A DNA stretch of 64,000 bases from Paenibacillus sp. (GCA_031180825.1 JAPSLM010000004.1:211219-275218); one strand, 5' to 3'; counted from the first letter of the stretch, positions 40,574-52,305 are shown. Made by a program: numbers and translations. The notes: generated by a model from the letters alone, not told the origin.

Positions 40574-41878
40574 ATGAATCAAAAGAGCATGCCGTTGCTG
40601 ACGCTTCTTCTATGTTTTATTTGTCTCTTAACCGGTTGTACCGGCGTGAAGCCCGAAGATAAAGCAATGACGCTAAAGGTATTTTATCATGATCAGAAAA
40701 GCTTCTATAACCTTTACGGGAAATTGTTCACTTTTCAAAATCCTCATGTCGAGATCGAAGTAATCGCGCTGAATGATTATTACAAGAAAGGATTTTCCGA
40801 GGAAATGTATCGGGAGCTTATCAAAAAAGAGCAGCCCGATCTCATCTTCAACTTTAATCTTCAAAGCTTCGTTGAGGACGGAATGCTCGTTGATCTTGAG
40901 CCTTTGCTAAAAAAATCAAAAGACGTGAATCTGGAACGGATGAACAATCCTATTACCGCTTACTTAAGGAATAAAGGCGGAGGACATTTGTATGGCCTAT
41001 CACCTACCTTCCAATCCAAAGCCTTATTTTACAACAAGTCTTTATTTGATCAATTCGGGATACCTTATCCAACGGATCATATGAGCTGGGAAGAAGTGCT
41101 TCAACTGGCCGCACGTTTTGCTAAATCGGAGCGCAATGGCGGTAAAACGTACGGTTACTACCATAACAACAGTCATCTTTTCTGGCTTGTAAAAAATATA
41201 GCGGAAACCGAAGGCTTAAGTTTGACGGATGCAGAGGGAAAGAACGTCATGATAAATACCCCAAACTGGAAGCGTGTGTTCAATATGGTTATTTCGGGAA
41301 CGAAGGAAGGCGCGATTTATACCAATCAGCCGGGCGACGCGGAAAAGGGAAACCTGCTGCTTGAAAATCCGTTTATACAAGGGCGAGCGGCTATGACAGC
41401 GGAGTACTCCTACGAATTGGGTTATCTTTCGGATGTTCATTTCGAATGGGGAATCGTTACAGAGCCTGTAAATCCTGCTGCTCCCAACCAAAGCGCGTCC
41501 CTTAATCCCAATCAATTGTTCGGCATTTATACGGGTTCCAAAAATAGAGAAGGCGCTTGGCAGCTGCTGGAATATATAAATAGCGAGAAGCTTGCTAAAC
41601 TAAACGGTCGGACAGGCTTAAGCGGCAGTCTTCCAGCTTATTTGGACAGCAGGCAAAGCAACGACAAGAATATCGAGGCGTTTTATAAACTGTCTCCCCA
41701 AGATGTTTACTTTCCTTCTCTCCCCATGGAATTTTCGACAGCTTTCGAGGAACGAGTTCAACAATCCATGACCGGAGTGCTTAACGGAGAGCTCGAACTG
41801 GACAATATGCTGATGGAGCTGGATAAAATCGGACAACTCAAGCTGGATCAAGCCTTGAAAAATCAGCCGGCAAAATAA
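40574..41878 (+). CDS. Extracellular solute-binding lipoprotein (ABC-type SBP)
   Basis: Lipobox LLTGC; MTLKVFYHDQKSFYNLYGKLFTFQNPHVEIEVIAL, ALFYNKSLFDQFGIPYPTDHMSWEEVLQLA. Confidence 0.88.
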   Translation: MNQKSMPLLTLLLCFICLLTGCTGVKPEDKAMTLKVFYHDQKSFYNLYGKLFTFQNPHVEIEVIALNDYYKKGFSEEMYRELIKKEQPDLIFNFNLQSFVEDGMLVDLEPLLKKSKDVNLERMNNPITAYLRNKGGGHLYGLSPTFQSKALFYNKSLFDQFGIPYPTDHMSWEEVLQLAARFAKSERNGGKTYGYYHNNSHLFWLVKNIAETEGLSLTDAEGKNVMINTPNWKRVFNMVISGTKEGAIYTNQPGDAEKGNLLLENPFIQGRAAMTAEYSYELGYLSDVHFEWGIVTEPVNPAAPNQSASLNPNQLFGIYTGSKNREGAWQLLEYINSEKLAKLNGRTGLSGSLPAYLDSRQSNDKNIEAFYKLSPQDVYFPSLPMEFSTAFEERVQQSMTGVLNGELELDNMLMELDKIGQLKLDQALKNQPAK

Positions 41879-41879
41879 A

Positions 41880-41918
41880 AGAGAAGCTCCCGGTTCCTAC
41901 CGAAAAGCTTCCCTTTTG
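41880..41918. terminator. Bidirectional terminator between SBP gene and mnmA
   Basis: AAAGaGAAGCT..GGTTCCTACC..AAGCTTCcCTTT. Confidence 0.7.
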
Positions 41919-41930
41919 TACAGATCGGCC

Positions 41931-43073
<1,143 letters not shown>

Positions 43074-43195
43074 TCAAATCAAGAAAGAATAAAATTTTTC
43101 ATGAATATGACACGGTTTTTCTCCCAAATTACAAGGTTTTATGTTACCATAGAAACGATACAAAAATGTATGAAATGTAAACGAGGTGCTACAAG

Positions 43196-43618
43196 TTGAA
43201 GATTTCCACCAAAGGCCGCTACGGACTCACGATCATGATGGAGCTCGCGACGAAGTTCGGAGAAGGCCCCACCTCACTGAAAAGCATCGCAGAAAAGCAT
43301 CAGCTTTCCGAGCACTATCTGGAGCAATTGGTTGCTCCGCTGCGTAACGCAGGTCTCGTAAAAAGCATCCGTGGCGCATACGGCGGATATATTTTGTCCA
43401 AATCTCCCGAAGATATTTCCTCCGGCGATGTGATTCGGGTGCTGGAAGGTCCGATCAGTCCGGTCGACTTCACCGAGGAAGACGATCCGGCCAAACGCCA
43501 GCTCTGGATTCGGATCCGCGACGGAATTGCGCAAGTGCTTGATTCGACGACGCTGCAGGATCTGATTTCTTATAAAGACGAAGGAAATCAGAATGACAGC
43601 TACATGTTTTACATTTAG
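43196..43618 (+). CDS. cymR: Rrf2-family regulator, CymR-like
   Basis: KISTKGRYGLTIMMELA, SIAEKHQLSEHYLEQLVAPLRNAGLVKSIRGAYGGYIL; upstream of a cysteine desulfurase gene. Confidence 0.88.
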   Translation: MKISTKGRYGLTIMMELATKFGEGPTSLKSIAEKHQLSEHYLEQLVAPLRNAGLVKSIRGAYGGYILSKSPEDISSGDVIRVLEGPISPVDFTEEDDPAKRQLWIRIRDGIAQVLDSTTLQDLISYKDEGNQNDSYMFYI

Positions 43619-43656
43619 ACCGCTTTGAAATCCTCTTGACAGACGTGGTGAAAGCT

Positions 43657-44808
43657 TTGAAGCTCATTTATTTAGATCACGCCGCCACAACGCCCGTACT
43701 TCCCGAAGTCGTGGAAGCGATGCTTCCTTATTGGACCGGGGCGTACGGGAACCCCTCAAGCACGCATCAAGCCGGTCGGGAAGCCAGAATGGCGCTTAGC
43801 GCCGCCCGGGACCGGATCTCCGCTTTTGTCGGCTGCGCGCCGTCCGAGCTCGTTTTCACAGGAAGCGGTACGGAAAGCGACAATATGGCGCTGTTCGGTG
43901 CGGCTGAGGCGTACCGGGAACGCGGCCGGCATATCATAACGACACAGATCGAACATCATGCCGTTCTTCATGCTTGCGAGCGATTGGAACAGCTTGGATA
44001 CGAAGTGACTTATGTACCTGTGGACCGATTCGGCCAAGTTTCGCCGAACGATGTGGAAGCGGCCATTCGGCCGGATACGATCCTGATCAGCGTCATGTAC
44101 GGCAACAACGAAGTCGGTACGCTCCAGCCGGTCGAAGCGATCGGACGCCTTGCCAGGGAGCGCGGCATTTGCTTTCATGTCGACGCCGTTCAAGCGTTGG
44201 CTCACGCGCCTATCAATCTTCGTGAGCTGCCGGTAGATTTGATGAGTTTTTCCGCGCATAAACTGAACGGTCCCAAAGGGGTCGGCGCGTTATATATAGC
44301 CAAAAACATTCGCGTCATACCGCTGCTCTACGGCGGCGCTCAAGAACGGAAACGCCGTCCGGCGACGGAAAATACGGCAGGCATCGCAGGCTTTGCAAAA
44401 GCCGTAGAAATTTTTGACCGGAATAGGTATGAAGTGCAACAAAAGATGGAAAAACTACGTCAAGAAATGGTCACCGAATTCGAACGGCGTCTGCCCCCGG
44501 GGCAGTTTGTCGTCAACGGCCATCCTACGGAGACGCTTCCGCACATTTTGAATGTCAGCTTTCCCGGCATTTCTACGGAGACGATGCTGATGAATCTGGA
44601 TCTTGCGGGAGTGATGGCTTCAAGCGGCTCGGCTTGTACGTCCGGCTCCTTGGAAATCTCTCATGTGCTGAAGGCGATGAGGCTGCCGGATGAGGTGACG
44701 CAATCGGCGATTCGATTCAGCTTCGGACCGGGCAACGACTCCGGACAAATCGCTGCCGCCGTCATGGCCATTGAAACTATTGTCAGCCGATTACGTACTA
44801 AAGGATAG
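43657..44808 (+). CDS. Cysteine desulfurase (IscS/NifS family)
   Basis: IYLDHAATTPVLPEVVEAMLPY, FSAHKLNGPKGVGALYI, SSGSACTSGSLEISHVL. Confidence 0.96.
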   Translation: MKLIYLDHAATTPVLPEVVEAMLPYWTGAYGNPSSTHQAGREARMALSAARDRISAFVGCAPSELVFTGSGTESDNMALFGAAEAYRERGRHIITTQIEHHAVLHACERLEQLGYEVTYVPVDRFGQVSPNDVEAAIRPDTILISVMYGNNEVGTLQPVEAIGRLARERGICFHVDAVQALAHAPINLRELPVDLMSFSAHKLNGPKGVGALYIAKNIRVIPLLYGGAQERKRRPATENTAGIAGFAKAVEIFDRNRYEVQQKMEKLRQEMVTEFERRLPPGQFVVNGHPTETLPHILNVSFPGISTETMLMNLDLAGVMASSGSACTSGSLEISHVLKAMRLPDEVTQSAIRFSFGPGNDSGQIAAAVMAIETIVSRLRTKG

Positions 44809-44844
44809 GCAAATTCCGATTTGCCGGCTGGGAGAGAAGTTCTG

Positions 44845-45366
44845 TTGAAAAAAGCGCGCGATGTTATCGGATTGCCGGTCATTTGCGTAGAGACAGGGAA
44901 ACAAGTAGGCAGCGCCAAAGACCTGTTGCTGAACGACGGCTGGGAGGTCGAGTTCGTGCTGCTCGAAGCGGGGCATTGGTTTTCCGAAGCCACGTGCATT
45001 GAAAGAAAAGACGTCATAGCCATGGGCGACGATGCTGTTACGATTGCCGCAGAACAAGCCGTCCGCCCGCTGAATCCAAGCTCCGCTTGCACGGCGCTGC
45101 TGTTTGGCGGCCGCAAGCTGAAAGGACTCCCGGTCATTACCGTCAACGGGCAGCAGCTCGGGGTGATCGAGGACGTTTATTTGGATGCGGATGGGGGCAT
45201 AAAGGTAATAGGTTACGAATTGACCGAAGGTTTCATCTCGGATCTAACGGAAGGGCGCAGATGGCTGCCGATGCCGGATGCGGTCAAGGTCGGCGACGAC
45301 GCCTTAATTGTTCCCGTTCACGCCAGCGAAGCGCTTCAAGAAATCTTCGGACCAAAAGAAGAATAG
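44845..45366 (+). CDS. PRC-barrel domain protein (YrrD-like)
   Basis: Two PRC-like repeats: ARDVIGLPVICVETGKQVGSAKDLLL and KLKGLPVITVNGQQLGVIEDVYLD. Confidence 0.85.
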   Translation: MKKARDVIGLPVICVETGKQVGSAKDLLLNDGWEVEFVLLEAGHWFSEATCIERKDVIAMGDDAVTIAAEQAVRPLNPSSACTALLFGGRKLKGLPVITVNGQQLGVIEDVYLDADGGIKVIGYELTEGFISDLTEGRRWLPMPDAVKVGDDALIVPVHASEALQEIFGPKEE

Positions 45367-45376
45367 GGTGATACCG

Positions 45377-45574
45377 ATGTTACGTTGTCCAAATTGCAAT
45401 TCCAAGGATATTGGAAAGATCGGCTCCCATCAGTTTTACTGCTGGGGCTGTTTTATCGAACTGACGGTGAACGGGGAAAAAATGTCCGTATTCCAAGTGG
45501 AGGAAGACGGCACGCTCAGCTCGCTCGACGATTTGTTTTTTGAAGAGGAAATGCCCGAACTTCATGCCAACTGA
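45377..45574 (+). CDS. Small zinc-ribbon protein
   Basis: CPNCNSKDIG...FYCWGCFIEL Cys4 pattern. Confidence 0.75.
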   Translation: MLRCPNCNSKDIGKIGSHQFYCWGCFIELTVNGEKMSVFQVEEDGTLSSLDDLFFEEEMPELHAN

Positions 45575-45629
45575 CGGGATGTTCCGGAGATCCGGCACAG
45601 GGTTTGGTTCGAGCACGAATCGCATAAGT

Positions 45630-45683
45630 CAAGCACCGCTTTTCCGAACGCTGCTGGGCGTCTCGGGACAAGCGGTTTTTTTA
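45630..45683 (+). terminator. Intrinsic terminator
   Basis: CACCGCTT ... AAGCGGTTTTTTT. Confidence 0.6.
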
Positions 45684-45781
45684 TGCCTTCATGATTGGCA
45701 GGGTTAAGAGTGCGGACTTGTACATATACTGTAAAAAGGCAAACTTTTCGATAGAAGTCAGGTTAAGGTAAGGGGGGCGCT

Positions 45782-46852
45782 ATGGACCGGTTCCCGAAAC
45801 AAAGGCTGCTTGTCGGCATGATCTATACGCTGCTCGCTTTGATCATTTTGTACATGCTGCTGCAGCTCCGTCCGATGATTGCAGGCTTGTATGATTTTTT
45901 GAAGCAAATTTTGACGCCCTTCGTGATCGCGCTGATCATTTCCTATGTACTGAATCCGGTGGTGACGCTGCTCGGGGCCCGCAAAGTGCCGCGAACGATG
46001 GCCGTGCTGCTCATTTATGCCGTTTTTATTACTTCGGCGACCGTCCTGCTGATGAATCTCATCCCGATGTTCGTGCGGCAGCTCGCGGAATTGAACGATA
46101 AGATGCCCGACGTGGCGTTTAAAGCGCAAAGCGTTGTAAACGGCTTAAACGGACTCAATTTTCTCCCGGACAGCGTACGGACGGGCATCCAGCAGTCGCT
46201 GTCCAAGCTGGAGAACGGCATTTCGCTCGCGATTGCGGACTATATTAACGGTATCGGCAACACGATCAATACGGTTTTTCTCCTCTTCATCATTCCGTTT
46301 GTCGCGTTCTATATCCTGAAGGATTTTCAGCTGATCGAAAAAACGACACTGGCGATCGTACCGAAAACGCACCGCAAAGAAATCGTGTCCATGCTGATGG
46401 ATATCGACATGGCGCTCGGCAATTATATCCGCGGCCAGTTTATCGTATGCATGATCGTCGGGCTGCTCGCCTATATCGGGTATTGGCTGATCGGCATGCC
46501 ATACGCGCTGCTGCTGGCCAGCGTCGTTGCGGTGTTTAACATTATACCGTATCTCGGTCCGTTCCTCGGGGCGGCGCCGGCGCTGATCGTCGCGTCCACG
46601 ATTTCGTGGAAAATGGTATTGTTTGTCGCGCTCATTAATACCGCATGCCAAATCTTGGAGGGGAACGTCATTTCGCCCCAGGTGGTCGGCCGTTCGCTTA
46701 AGATGCACCCGTTGGTCATCATTTTCGCGCTGCTTGTGGGCGGGGAGCTTGCCGGGGCAGCAGGCCTCATCTTGGCGGTCCCGTTTTTTGCGGTGATGAA
46801 GGTGATTCTGCAGCATGTGTTTATGTATTACATTCACCGGAAGATGACGTGA
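45782..46852 (+). CDS. AI-2E family transporter (YrrI-like)
   Basis: ILYMLLQLRPMIAGLYDFLKQILTPFVIALIISYVLNPVV, GELAGAAGLILAVPFFAVMKV. Confidence 0.92.
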   Translation: MDRFPKQRLLVGMIYTLLALIILYMLLQLRPMIAGLYDFLKQILTPFVIALIISYVLNPVVTLLGARKVPRTMAVLLIYAVFITSATVLLMNLIPMFVRQLAELNDKMPDVAFKAQSVVNGLNGLNFLPDSVRTGIQQSLSKLENGISLAIADYINGIGNTINTVFLLFIIPFVAFYILKDFQLIEKTTLAIVPKTHRKEIVSMLMDIDMALGNYIRGQFIVCMIVGLLAYIGYWLIGMPYALLLASVVAVFNIIPYLGPFLGAAPALIVASTISWKMVLFVALINTACQILEGNVISPQVVGRSLKMHPLVIIFALLVGGELAGAAGLILAVPFFAVMKVILQHVFMYYIHRKMT

Positions 46853-47114
46853 AATATTTTTTATAAAAAATTTGTCCATCGGGCGAAACCAATCGACTTC
46901 TTGTGCGTATATTTAAGTTGGCAATGGCGGGGGCTTGTCTTCCACTCCGTCCTTTGACCGGATGCCTGCTGTAATGCTCAAGAAAAAGTAGATAAACACG
47001 TTGATTTCGGAGGAGCCTGTCACCAAGGGCTTCTTTTTGCTTTTTTTAGGTCAATGTGGAAGAGCGTTACAGGCGGTCGGCACCCATATTTTGCATCGGA
47101 GAGAGGGTTTTGTT

Positions 47115-48395
47115 ATGGATCAGCAAGCACTTATCGCTATCGGATTGTTTGTGGTAGCGTACGGCTTCATCGTCTCGGAAAAAATTCACCGGACGATCGT
47201 CGCCATGATCGGCGGCATTTTGATGGTCGCCTTGGGCATCGTCAGTCAGGAAACGGCGATCCATCATATCGACTTCAACACGCTCGGCCTGTTGATCGGT
47301 ATGATGATCATCGTCAGCATTACGGCGGAAACCGGACTGTTCAAGTACATTGCCATCTGGGCGGCCAAAAAGGTAGGCGGGCATCCCGTTCGGATTCTGG
47401 TGGTGCTTTCGCTAGTGACTGCGGTTGGATCGGCGTTTCTGGATAACGTGACGACGGTGCTGCTGATGGTGCCGGTCACCTTTAGCATTGCGCGTCAGCT
47501 CCGGGTCAATCCGATTCCGTTTTTGATATCGGAAATTTTGGCCTGCAATATCGGCGGTACGGCGACCTTGATCGGCGATCCTCCGAATATTATGATCGGC
47601 AGCGCAGTGAAAGAACTGACGTTTATGGCCTTTATTAATAATTTGGCGCCGATTGCGGCGATCATTCTTGCCGTGACGATGCCTATTTTAGTGCTGATTT
47701 ACCGCAAGCAGATCCGAACGACGGAAGAGCTTCGGATGAGCCTGATGACCTTGGACGAAAAAACGGAAATCCGCGATCCGGCGCTGCTGAAAAAATGTCT
47801 TGCGGTGCTTGGACTGACCCTGTTCGGCTTCTTCGTTCACCAGATCGTCCATTTGGAATCGGCAACGGTGGCGTTGGCCGGCGCGTTCCTTCTGCTGCTG
47901 TTGACCGGCGAACATTACTTGGAAGAAGCGCTCCAGCGGGTCGAGTGGACGACAATCTTCTTCTTCGTAGGATTGTTCGTGCTCGTTTCGGGCTTGATTG
48001 AAACCGGAGTGATCGCTGCCTTGGCGGACTACGCGGTCGGAATAACGGGGGGCGATGTGACGAAATCGGCGGTTTTGATCCTGTGGCTCAGCGGAATCGC
48101 CTCGGCGTTTTTGGATAACATCCCGTTCGTGGCGACGATGATTCCGATGATTCAGGAAATGGGTACGATGGGGGTCAGCAACCTGGAGCCCCTTTGGTGG
48201 AGCCTTGCGCTCGGCGCCTGCCTCGGGGGCAACGGTTCGCTGATCGGAGCCAGCGCCAACCTGATCGTAGCCGGTATAGCGGCCAGGGAAGGCCATAAGA
48301 TTTCGTTTATGAAATTTTTGGTCATCGCATTTCCGCTCATGCTGCTCTCAATAGCCATTGCAAATATATACCTGTATGTGAGATATTTGATGTAA
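47115..48395 (+). CDS. ArsB/NhaD-family (SLC13-like) permease
   Basis: HHIDFNTLGLLIGMMIIVSI, SAFLDNVTTVLLMVPVT, ACNIGGTATLIGDPPNIMIGS, GGNGSLIGASANLIVAG. Confidence 0.93.
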   Translation: MDQQALIAIGLFVVAYGFIVSEKIHRTIVAMIGGILMVALGIVSQETAIHHIDFNTLGLLIGMMIIVSITAETGLFKYIAIWAAKKVGGHPVRILVVLSLVTAVGSAFLDNVTTVLLMVPVTFSIARQLRVNPIPFLISEILACNIGGTATLIGDPPNIMIGSAVKELTFMAFINNLAPIAAIILAVTMPILVLIYRKQIRTTEELRMSLMTLDEKTEIRDPALLKKCLAVLGLTLFGFFVHQIVHLESATVALAGAFLLLLLTGEHYLEEALQRVEWTTIFFFVGLFVLVSGLIETGVIAALADYAVGITGGDVTKSAVLILWLSGIASAFLDNIPFVATMIPMIQEMGTMGVSNLEPLWWSLALGACLGGNGSLIGASANLIVAGIAAREGHKISFMKFLVIAFPLMLLSIAIANIYLYVRYLM

Positions 48396-48426
48396 CAGCA
48401 GTCGTCCAATCGAAGGAGGCTTCACC

Positions 48427-48711
48427 ATGCTGCACTATGAATACGACCGTGAGCTTCTGACCATCGAAGAGCAATCGAACGGACAGGATGTCGAATTCCG
48501 GATAACGCTCCATCGCCCCGATGCCGCCGTTGAGAAAGCGGTCAAGCGGATTCGCGATTACTTTGACAGCAACGACGTGATCACGGACGTTTTATTCTAC
48601 GCTCACGAAGACGCCGAGTATCAATGGATTGTCCGGCACGATTTCTATGAGGATTTCGTGATCAGTCTGTTCAAGCACCGGCTTGTCCAGCGTATGGCTT
48701 GGGAGCAGTAG
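48427..48711 (+). CDS. Hypothetical small protein
   Basis: 94-aa ORF with GGAGG upstream (cgaaggaggcttcaccATG); collinear with flanking genes. Confidence 0.65.
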   Translation: MLHYEYDRELLTIEEQSNGQDVEFRITLHRPDAAVEKAVKRIRDYFDSNDVITDVLFYAHEDAEYQWIVRHDFYEDFVISLFKHRLVQRMAWEQ

Positions 48712-48718
48712 ACATCTG

Positions 48719-48747
48719 TTGACAGTCCGCTGCCCGAAAGCTATAAT
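48719..48747 (+). promoter_or_regulatory. Consensus sigma-A promoter of alaS
   Basis: TTGACA-N17-TATAAT, perfect hexamers. Confidence 0.92.
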
Positions 48748-48753
48748 TTTGTT

Positions 48754-49062
48754 GAATAGTGCTTACTTTCAGGCACATGAAAGCGTCGATGAAATTTAAG
48801 TACGTCATAGTCCATTAGCCAGAGAGAAGGTTTTGGAGGTGTCGAGGTGCAAGCTTGCTTGCAGCCTCGCTGCTCCAGCTGGGAAAACCTTTCTAATGAA
48901 GGATGACCGAACGCTCATTTCGGAGCGCGGACTTAAAAAGTCCGCCGGGCGGGCCCGTTATCGTCCGGACAGAGGAGATTGTGAAGGCGCATCCATGCGG
49001 CCGCACAATAACCAGGGTGGTACCGCGAGCAAATCGTCCCTGTTTCAGGGGCGTTTTTTTGT
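48754..49062 (+). promoter_or_regulatory. T-box leader upstream of alaS
   Basis: AGGGTGGTACCGCGAG at 49014-49029; AGAGAGAAGG stem I; terminator CGTCCCTGtttCAGGGGCGTTTTTTT. Confidence 0.93.
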
Positions 49063-49087
49063 ATTAAAGTGAAGTGTCGGGAGGAAA

Positions 49088-51718
49088 ATGAACCCAATGA
49101 AAGCAAGTGAAATTCGCGCAAAATGGCTGAAGTTTTTTGAAAGCAAGGGACATGCGATCGAGCCCAGCGCTCCGCTCGTGCCGCATAACGATCCGTCGCT
49201 GCTGTGGATCAACGCAGGCATGGCGCCGTTGAAGCCGTATTTCGACGGCCGCGTCGTCCCGGAAAATCCGCGGATCGCAAACTCGCAGAAGTGCATTCGC
49301 ACGAACGATATTGAGAACGTCGGCAAAACGCGCCGTCACCATACGTTCTTCGAAATGCTCGGCAATTTCTCCATCGGCGATTATTTCAAGGAAGAAGCGA
49401 TCACGTGGGCTTGGGAGTTTCTGACGAGCCCCGAGTGGATCGGCTTCGATCCGAACCGGCTGTCCGTCACGGTATATCCCGAGGACACCGAAGCGTTCGA
49501 GCTGTGGAACAAAAAGATCGGGTTGCCGGAAGAGCGCATCTACAAGCTGCAGGACAATTTCTGGGATATCGGCGAAGGTCCTTGCGGCCCGTGTACGGAA
49601 ATTTTCTACGACCGCGGCGACAAGTACGGCGATCTCAGCGATCCCGAGTGCTGGCCGGGCGGAGAGAACGAGCGCTTCCTGGAAGTATGGAACCTTGTCT
49701 TCTCGCAGTTTAACCATAACAAAGACGGCAGCTATACGCCGCTTCCGAACAAAAACATCGATACCGGCGCCGGATTGGAGCGGTTCGCTTCCATTCTGCA
49801 GGATGTCGACTCGAACTTCGATACCGATCTGTTCCAGCCGATCATTCAAAAAACGGCCGAGCTTGCCGGCGTGACTTACAAGCAAAGCGAAGAGTTCGAC
49901 GTGGCGCTGAAAGTGATCGCGGACCACATCCGTACCGTTGCCTTCTCCGTCGGCGACGGCGTGCTTCCGGCCAACGAGGGCCGCGGCTACGTTATCCGCC
50001 GTTTGCTCCGCCGCGCGGTGCGGTACGGCAAGGTGCTCGGGATGGACAAGCCGTTCCTGTATACGCTGACTCCGATTGTCGGCGAGGTCATGGGCGTCTA
50101 CTATCCGGAAGTGGTCGAGAAACGCGAATTCATCGAGAAGATCATTCGGATCGAGGAGGAGCGCTTCCACGAGACGCTGTCCGACGGCCTTGCGATTTTG
50201 GCCGAAATGGTCGACAAGGCCCGCAATGAAGGCAGCACGGTCATCAGCGGCCCGGATGCGTTCAAGCTGTACGATACGTATGGCTTTCCGTTCGATCTGA
50301 CCGAGGATTTCGCCGCCGAGAAAGGGATGACGGTCGACCGCGCAGGGTTCGATCAAGCGATGCAGGAGCAGCGCGACCGCGCCCGCGAGGCCCGCAAAGA
50401 GACCGACAGCATGAAGGTACAGGGCGGTCCGCTGGCCGATTTTACGGTTAAAAGCGAGTTTGTTGGATATACTGATTTGGTAACTGCTGCTAAAGTGATC
50501 GCAATCATGCACGAGAATCAGTTTGTGGATCTGGTCGGAACGGGCGAGACGTGCCAGGTGATTCTGGACCGAACCCCGTTCTATGCCGAAAGCGGCGGTC
50601 AGGTCAGCGACCACGGATATATGACCGCCGGAGATACGGTGCTTAAGGTGGAGGACGTGGGCAAGGCGCCGCACGGCCAGCACGTGCATACCGTTGTCGT
50701 AGAAGCGGGCGTGCTGCGCAAGGGCGATACCGTTCAGGCAACGGTCACGCAGGATGTGCGCGAAGATATTATTAAAAATCATACGGCAACCCACCTGCTG
50801 CATAAAGCGCTCAAGGAAGTGCTCGGCGAGCATGTGAATCAGGCCGGGTCGCTGGTTGCGCCCGAGCGCCTGCGATTCGACTTCTCGCACTTCGGCAGCA
50901 TTTCCGCGGAAGAGCTGCAGATGATCGAGCAGCGGGTCAACGAGCAGATTTGGAAGAGCATCGAAGTCGAAATTTCGCTCAAACCGATTGCCGAAGCCAA
51001 GGCCATGGGAGCTATGGCGCTCTTCGGCGAAAAATACGGCGACATCGTCCGCGTCGTGCAAGTCGGCGGCTACAGCCTGGAGCTGTGCGGCGGCTGCCAC
51101 GTGCGGAACACGAGCCAGATCGGCTTGTTCAAAATCGTCAGCGAGTCCGGAATCGGCTCCGGCGTGCGCCGGATCGAAGCGACGGCGGGACGGAACGCCT
51201 ACCAATATTTGGATGGACAGCTGCAGCTGCTGCGCGATGCCGCAAGCCTGCTGAAATCGAACATCGGCGACGTGCCGAAACGGATCGACGGCTTGTTTGC
51301 GCAGCTTAAGGAGGTAACGCGCGAAAACGAATCGCTCAAAGCGAAGCTGAGCGGCATTGAAGCGGGCTCGCTCACCGATCAGGCGAAAACGGTGGACGGC
51401 GTAACGGTGCTTGCCGCGCAGGTGAGCGCTGGCGATATGGAGACGCTCCGCAACATTGTCGATCAGATGAAAACGAAGCTTGGCTCGGCCGTGATCGTGC
51501 TCGGAGCGGCTGCGGAGGACAAAGTCAATCTCGTTGCGGCCGTTACGCCGGATCTGGTATCGAAGGGCTACCACGCCGGCAAGCTGATCAAGGAAGTCGC
51601 TTCGCGCTGCGGCGGCAGCGGCGGCGGCCGTCCGGACATGGCGCAGGCCGGCGGCAAGGACGCTTCCAAGCTGCAGGAAGCGCTGCAAAGCGTGGAACAG
51701 CTCGTCGCAGCGAAATAA
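49088..51718 (+). CDS. alaS: Alanyl-tRNA synthetase
   Basis: [78 protein letters not shown]. Confidence 0.98.
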   Translation: MNPMKASEIRAKWLKFFESKGHAIEPSAPLVPHNDPSLLWINAGMAPLKPYFDGRVVPENPRIANSQKCIRTNDIENVGKTRRHHTFFEMLGNFSIGDYFKEEAITWAWEFLTSPEWIGFDPNRLSVTVYPEDTEAFELWNKKIGLPEERIYKLQDNFWDIGEGPCGPCTEIFYDRGDKYGDLSDPECWPGGENERFLEVWNLVFSQFNHNKDGSYTPLPNKNIDTGAGLERFASILQDVDSNFDTDLFQPIIQKTAELAGVTYKQSEEFDVALKVIADHIRTVAFSVGDGVLPANEGRGYVIRRLLRRAVRYGKVLGMDKPFLYTLTPIVGEVMGVYYPEVVEKREFIEKIIRIEEERFHETLSDGLAILAEMVDKARNEGSTVISGPDAFKLYDTYGFPFDLTEDFAAEKGMTVDRAGFDQAMQEQRDRAREARKETDSMKVQGGPLADFTVKSEFVGYTDLVTAAKVIAIMHENQFVDLVGTGETCQVILDRTPFYAESGGQVSDHGYMTAGDTVLKVEDVGKAPHGQHVHTVVVEAGVLRKGDTVQATVTQDVREDIIKNHTATHLLHKALKEVLGEHVNQAGSLVAPERLRFDFSHFGSISAEELQMIEQRVNEQIWKSIEVEISLKPIAEAKAMGAMALFGEKYGDIVRVVQVGGYSLELCGGCHVRNTSQIGLFKIVSESGIGSGVRRIEATAGRNAYQYLDGQLQLLRDAASLLKSNIGDVPKRIDGLFAQLKEVTRENESLKAKLSGIEAGSLTDQAKTVDGVTVLAAQVSAGDMETLRNIVDQMKTKLGSAVIVLGAAAEDKVNLVAAVTPDLVSKGYHAGKLIKEVASRCGGSGGGRPDMAQAGGKDASKLQEALQSVEQLVAAK

Positions 51719-51795
51719 TAATTTTGCCGTCAACAGGAATTTTTAGGATCGTGGCGAATATGTGAGTATTGATCAATGCAGGGGGGTGCCTCCAG

Positions 51796-52059
51796 ATGAG
51801 TTCGATGGATAAAACGATGAAGTTCAACGTCAAAGCGGAAGAGATCGAGACCTCGCCCAAAGAAGTCATGCTTGCGGTGTACGACGCGCTGCAGGAGAAG
51901 GGGTACAATCCGATCAACCAAATCGTAGGCTATTTGCTTTCGGGGGACCCGGCTTACATTCCGCGTCACAACAATGCGCGCAGCATCATCCGCAAGCGGG
52001 AGCGGGACGAATTGATCGAGGAACTGGTTCGTTCCTACTTGCAGCACTATAAATCCTAA
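51796..52059 (+). CDS. ireB: IreB family regulatory phosphoprotein (DUF965/YrzL)
   Basis: [76 protein letters not shown]. Confidence 0.95.
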   Translation: MSSMDKTMKFNVKAEEIETSPKEVMLAVYDALQEKGYNPINQIVGYLLSGDPAYIPRHNNARSIIRKRERDELIEELVRSYLQHYKS

Positions 52060-52283
52060 AAGTCCGGTGAATATAGCGGAGCGGAATCGTTCTGGAGAAG
52101 CGTTAGCGGTCGCCTTTGTCTCCGGATTCTAACCTCTCAAAAGGTTATCTGATCCAAGAATCCGGAGCTGGGGTCCCCGCAAAGTAGTCGATTTTACTTC
52201 TTGGATTGGACTTCACTTTGTGGGGGAGAGCAGCGATTGGAAAAATGATCCGCCCACGCAGCGACCTAAGATTCACCGGACTT
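52060..52283. repeat. Structured intergenic element with 13-bp perfect terminal inverted repeats (MITE-like or structured RNA candidate)
   Basis: AAGTCCGGTGAAT (52060-52072) / ATTCACCGGACTT (52271-52283); internal CTCCGGATTCT / AGAATCCGGAG, AACCT / AGGTT and CCCCGCAAAGT / ACTTTGTGGGG hairpins. Confidence 0.85.
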
Positions 52284-52305
52284 AGCTACCAGACTGGAGA
52301 ACCTA

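Noticed and set aside
49064-51733. 889-aa ORF on the minus strand fully antisense to alaS
   Set aside because: alaS is unambiguous on the plus strand; the antisense frame is a shadow ORF caused by GC-biased codons (Arg/His/Ala-rich, no recognisable motifs).
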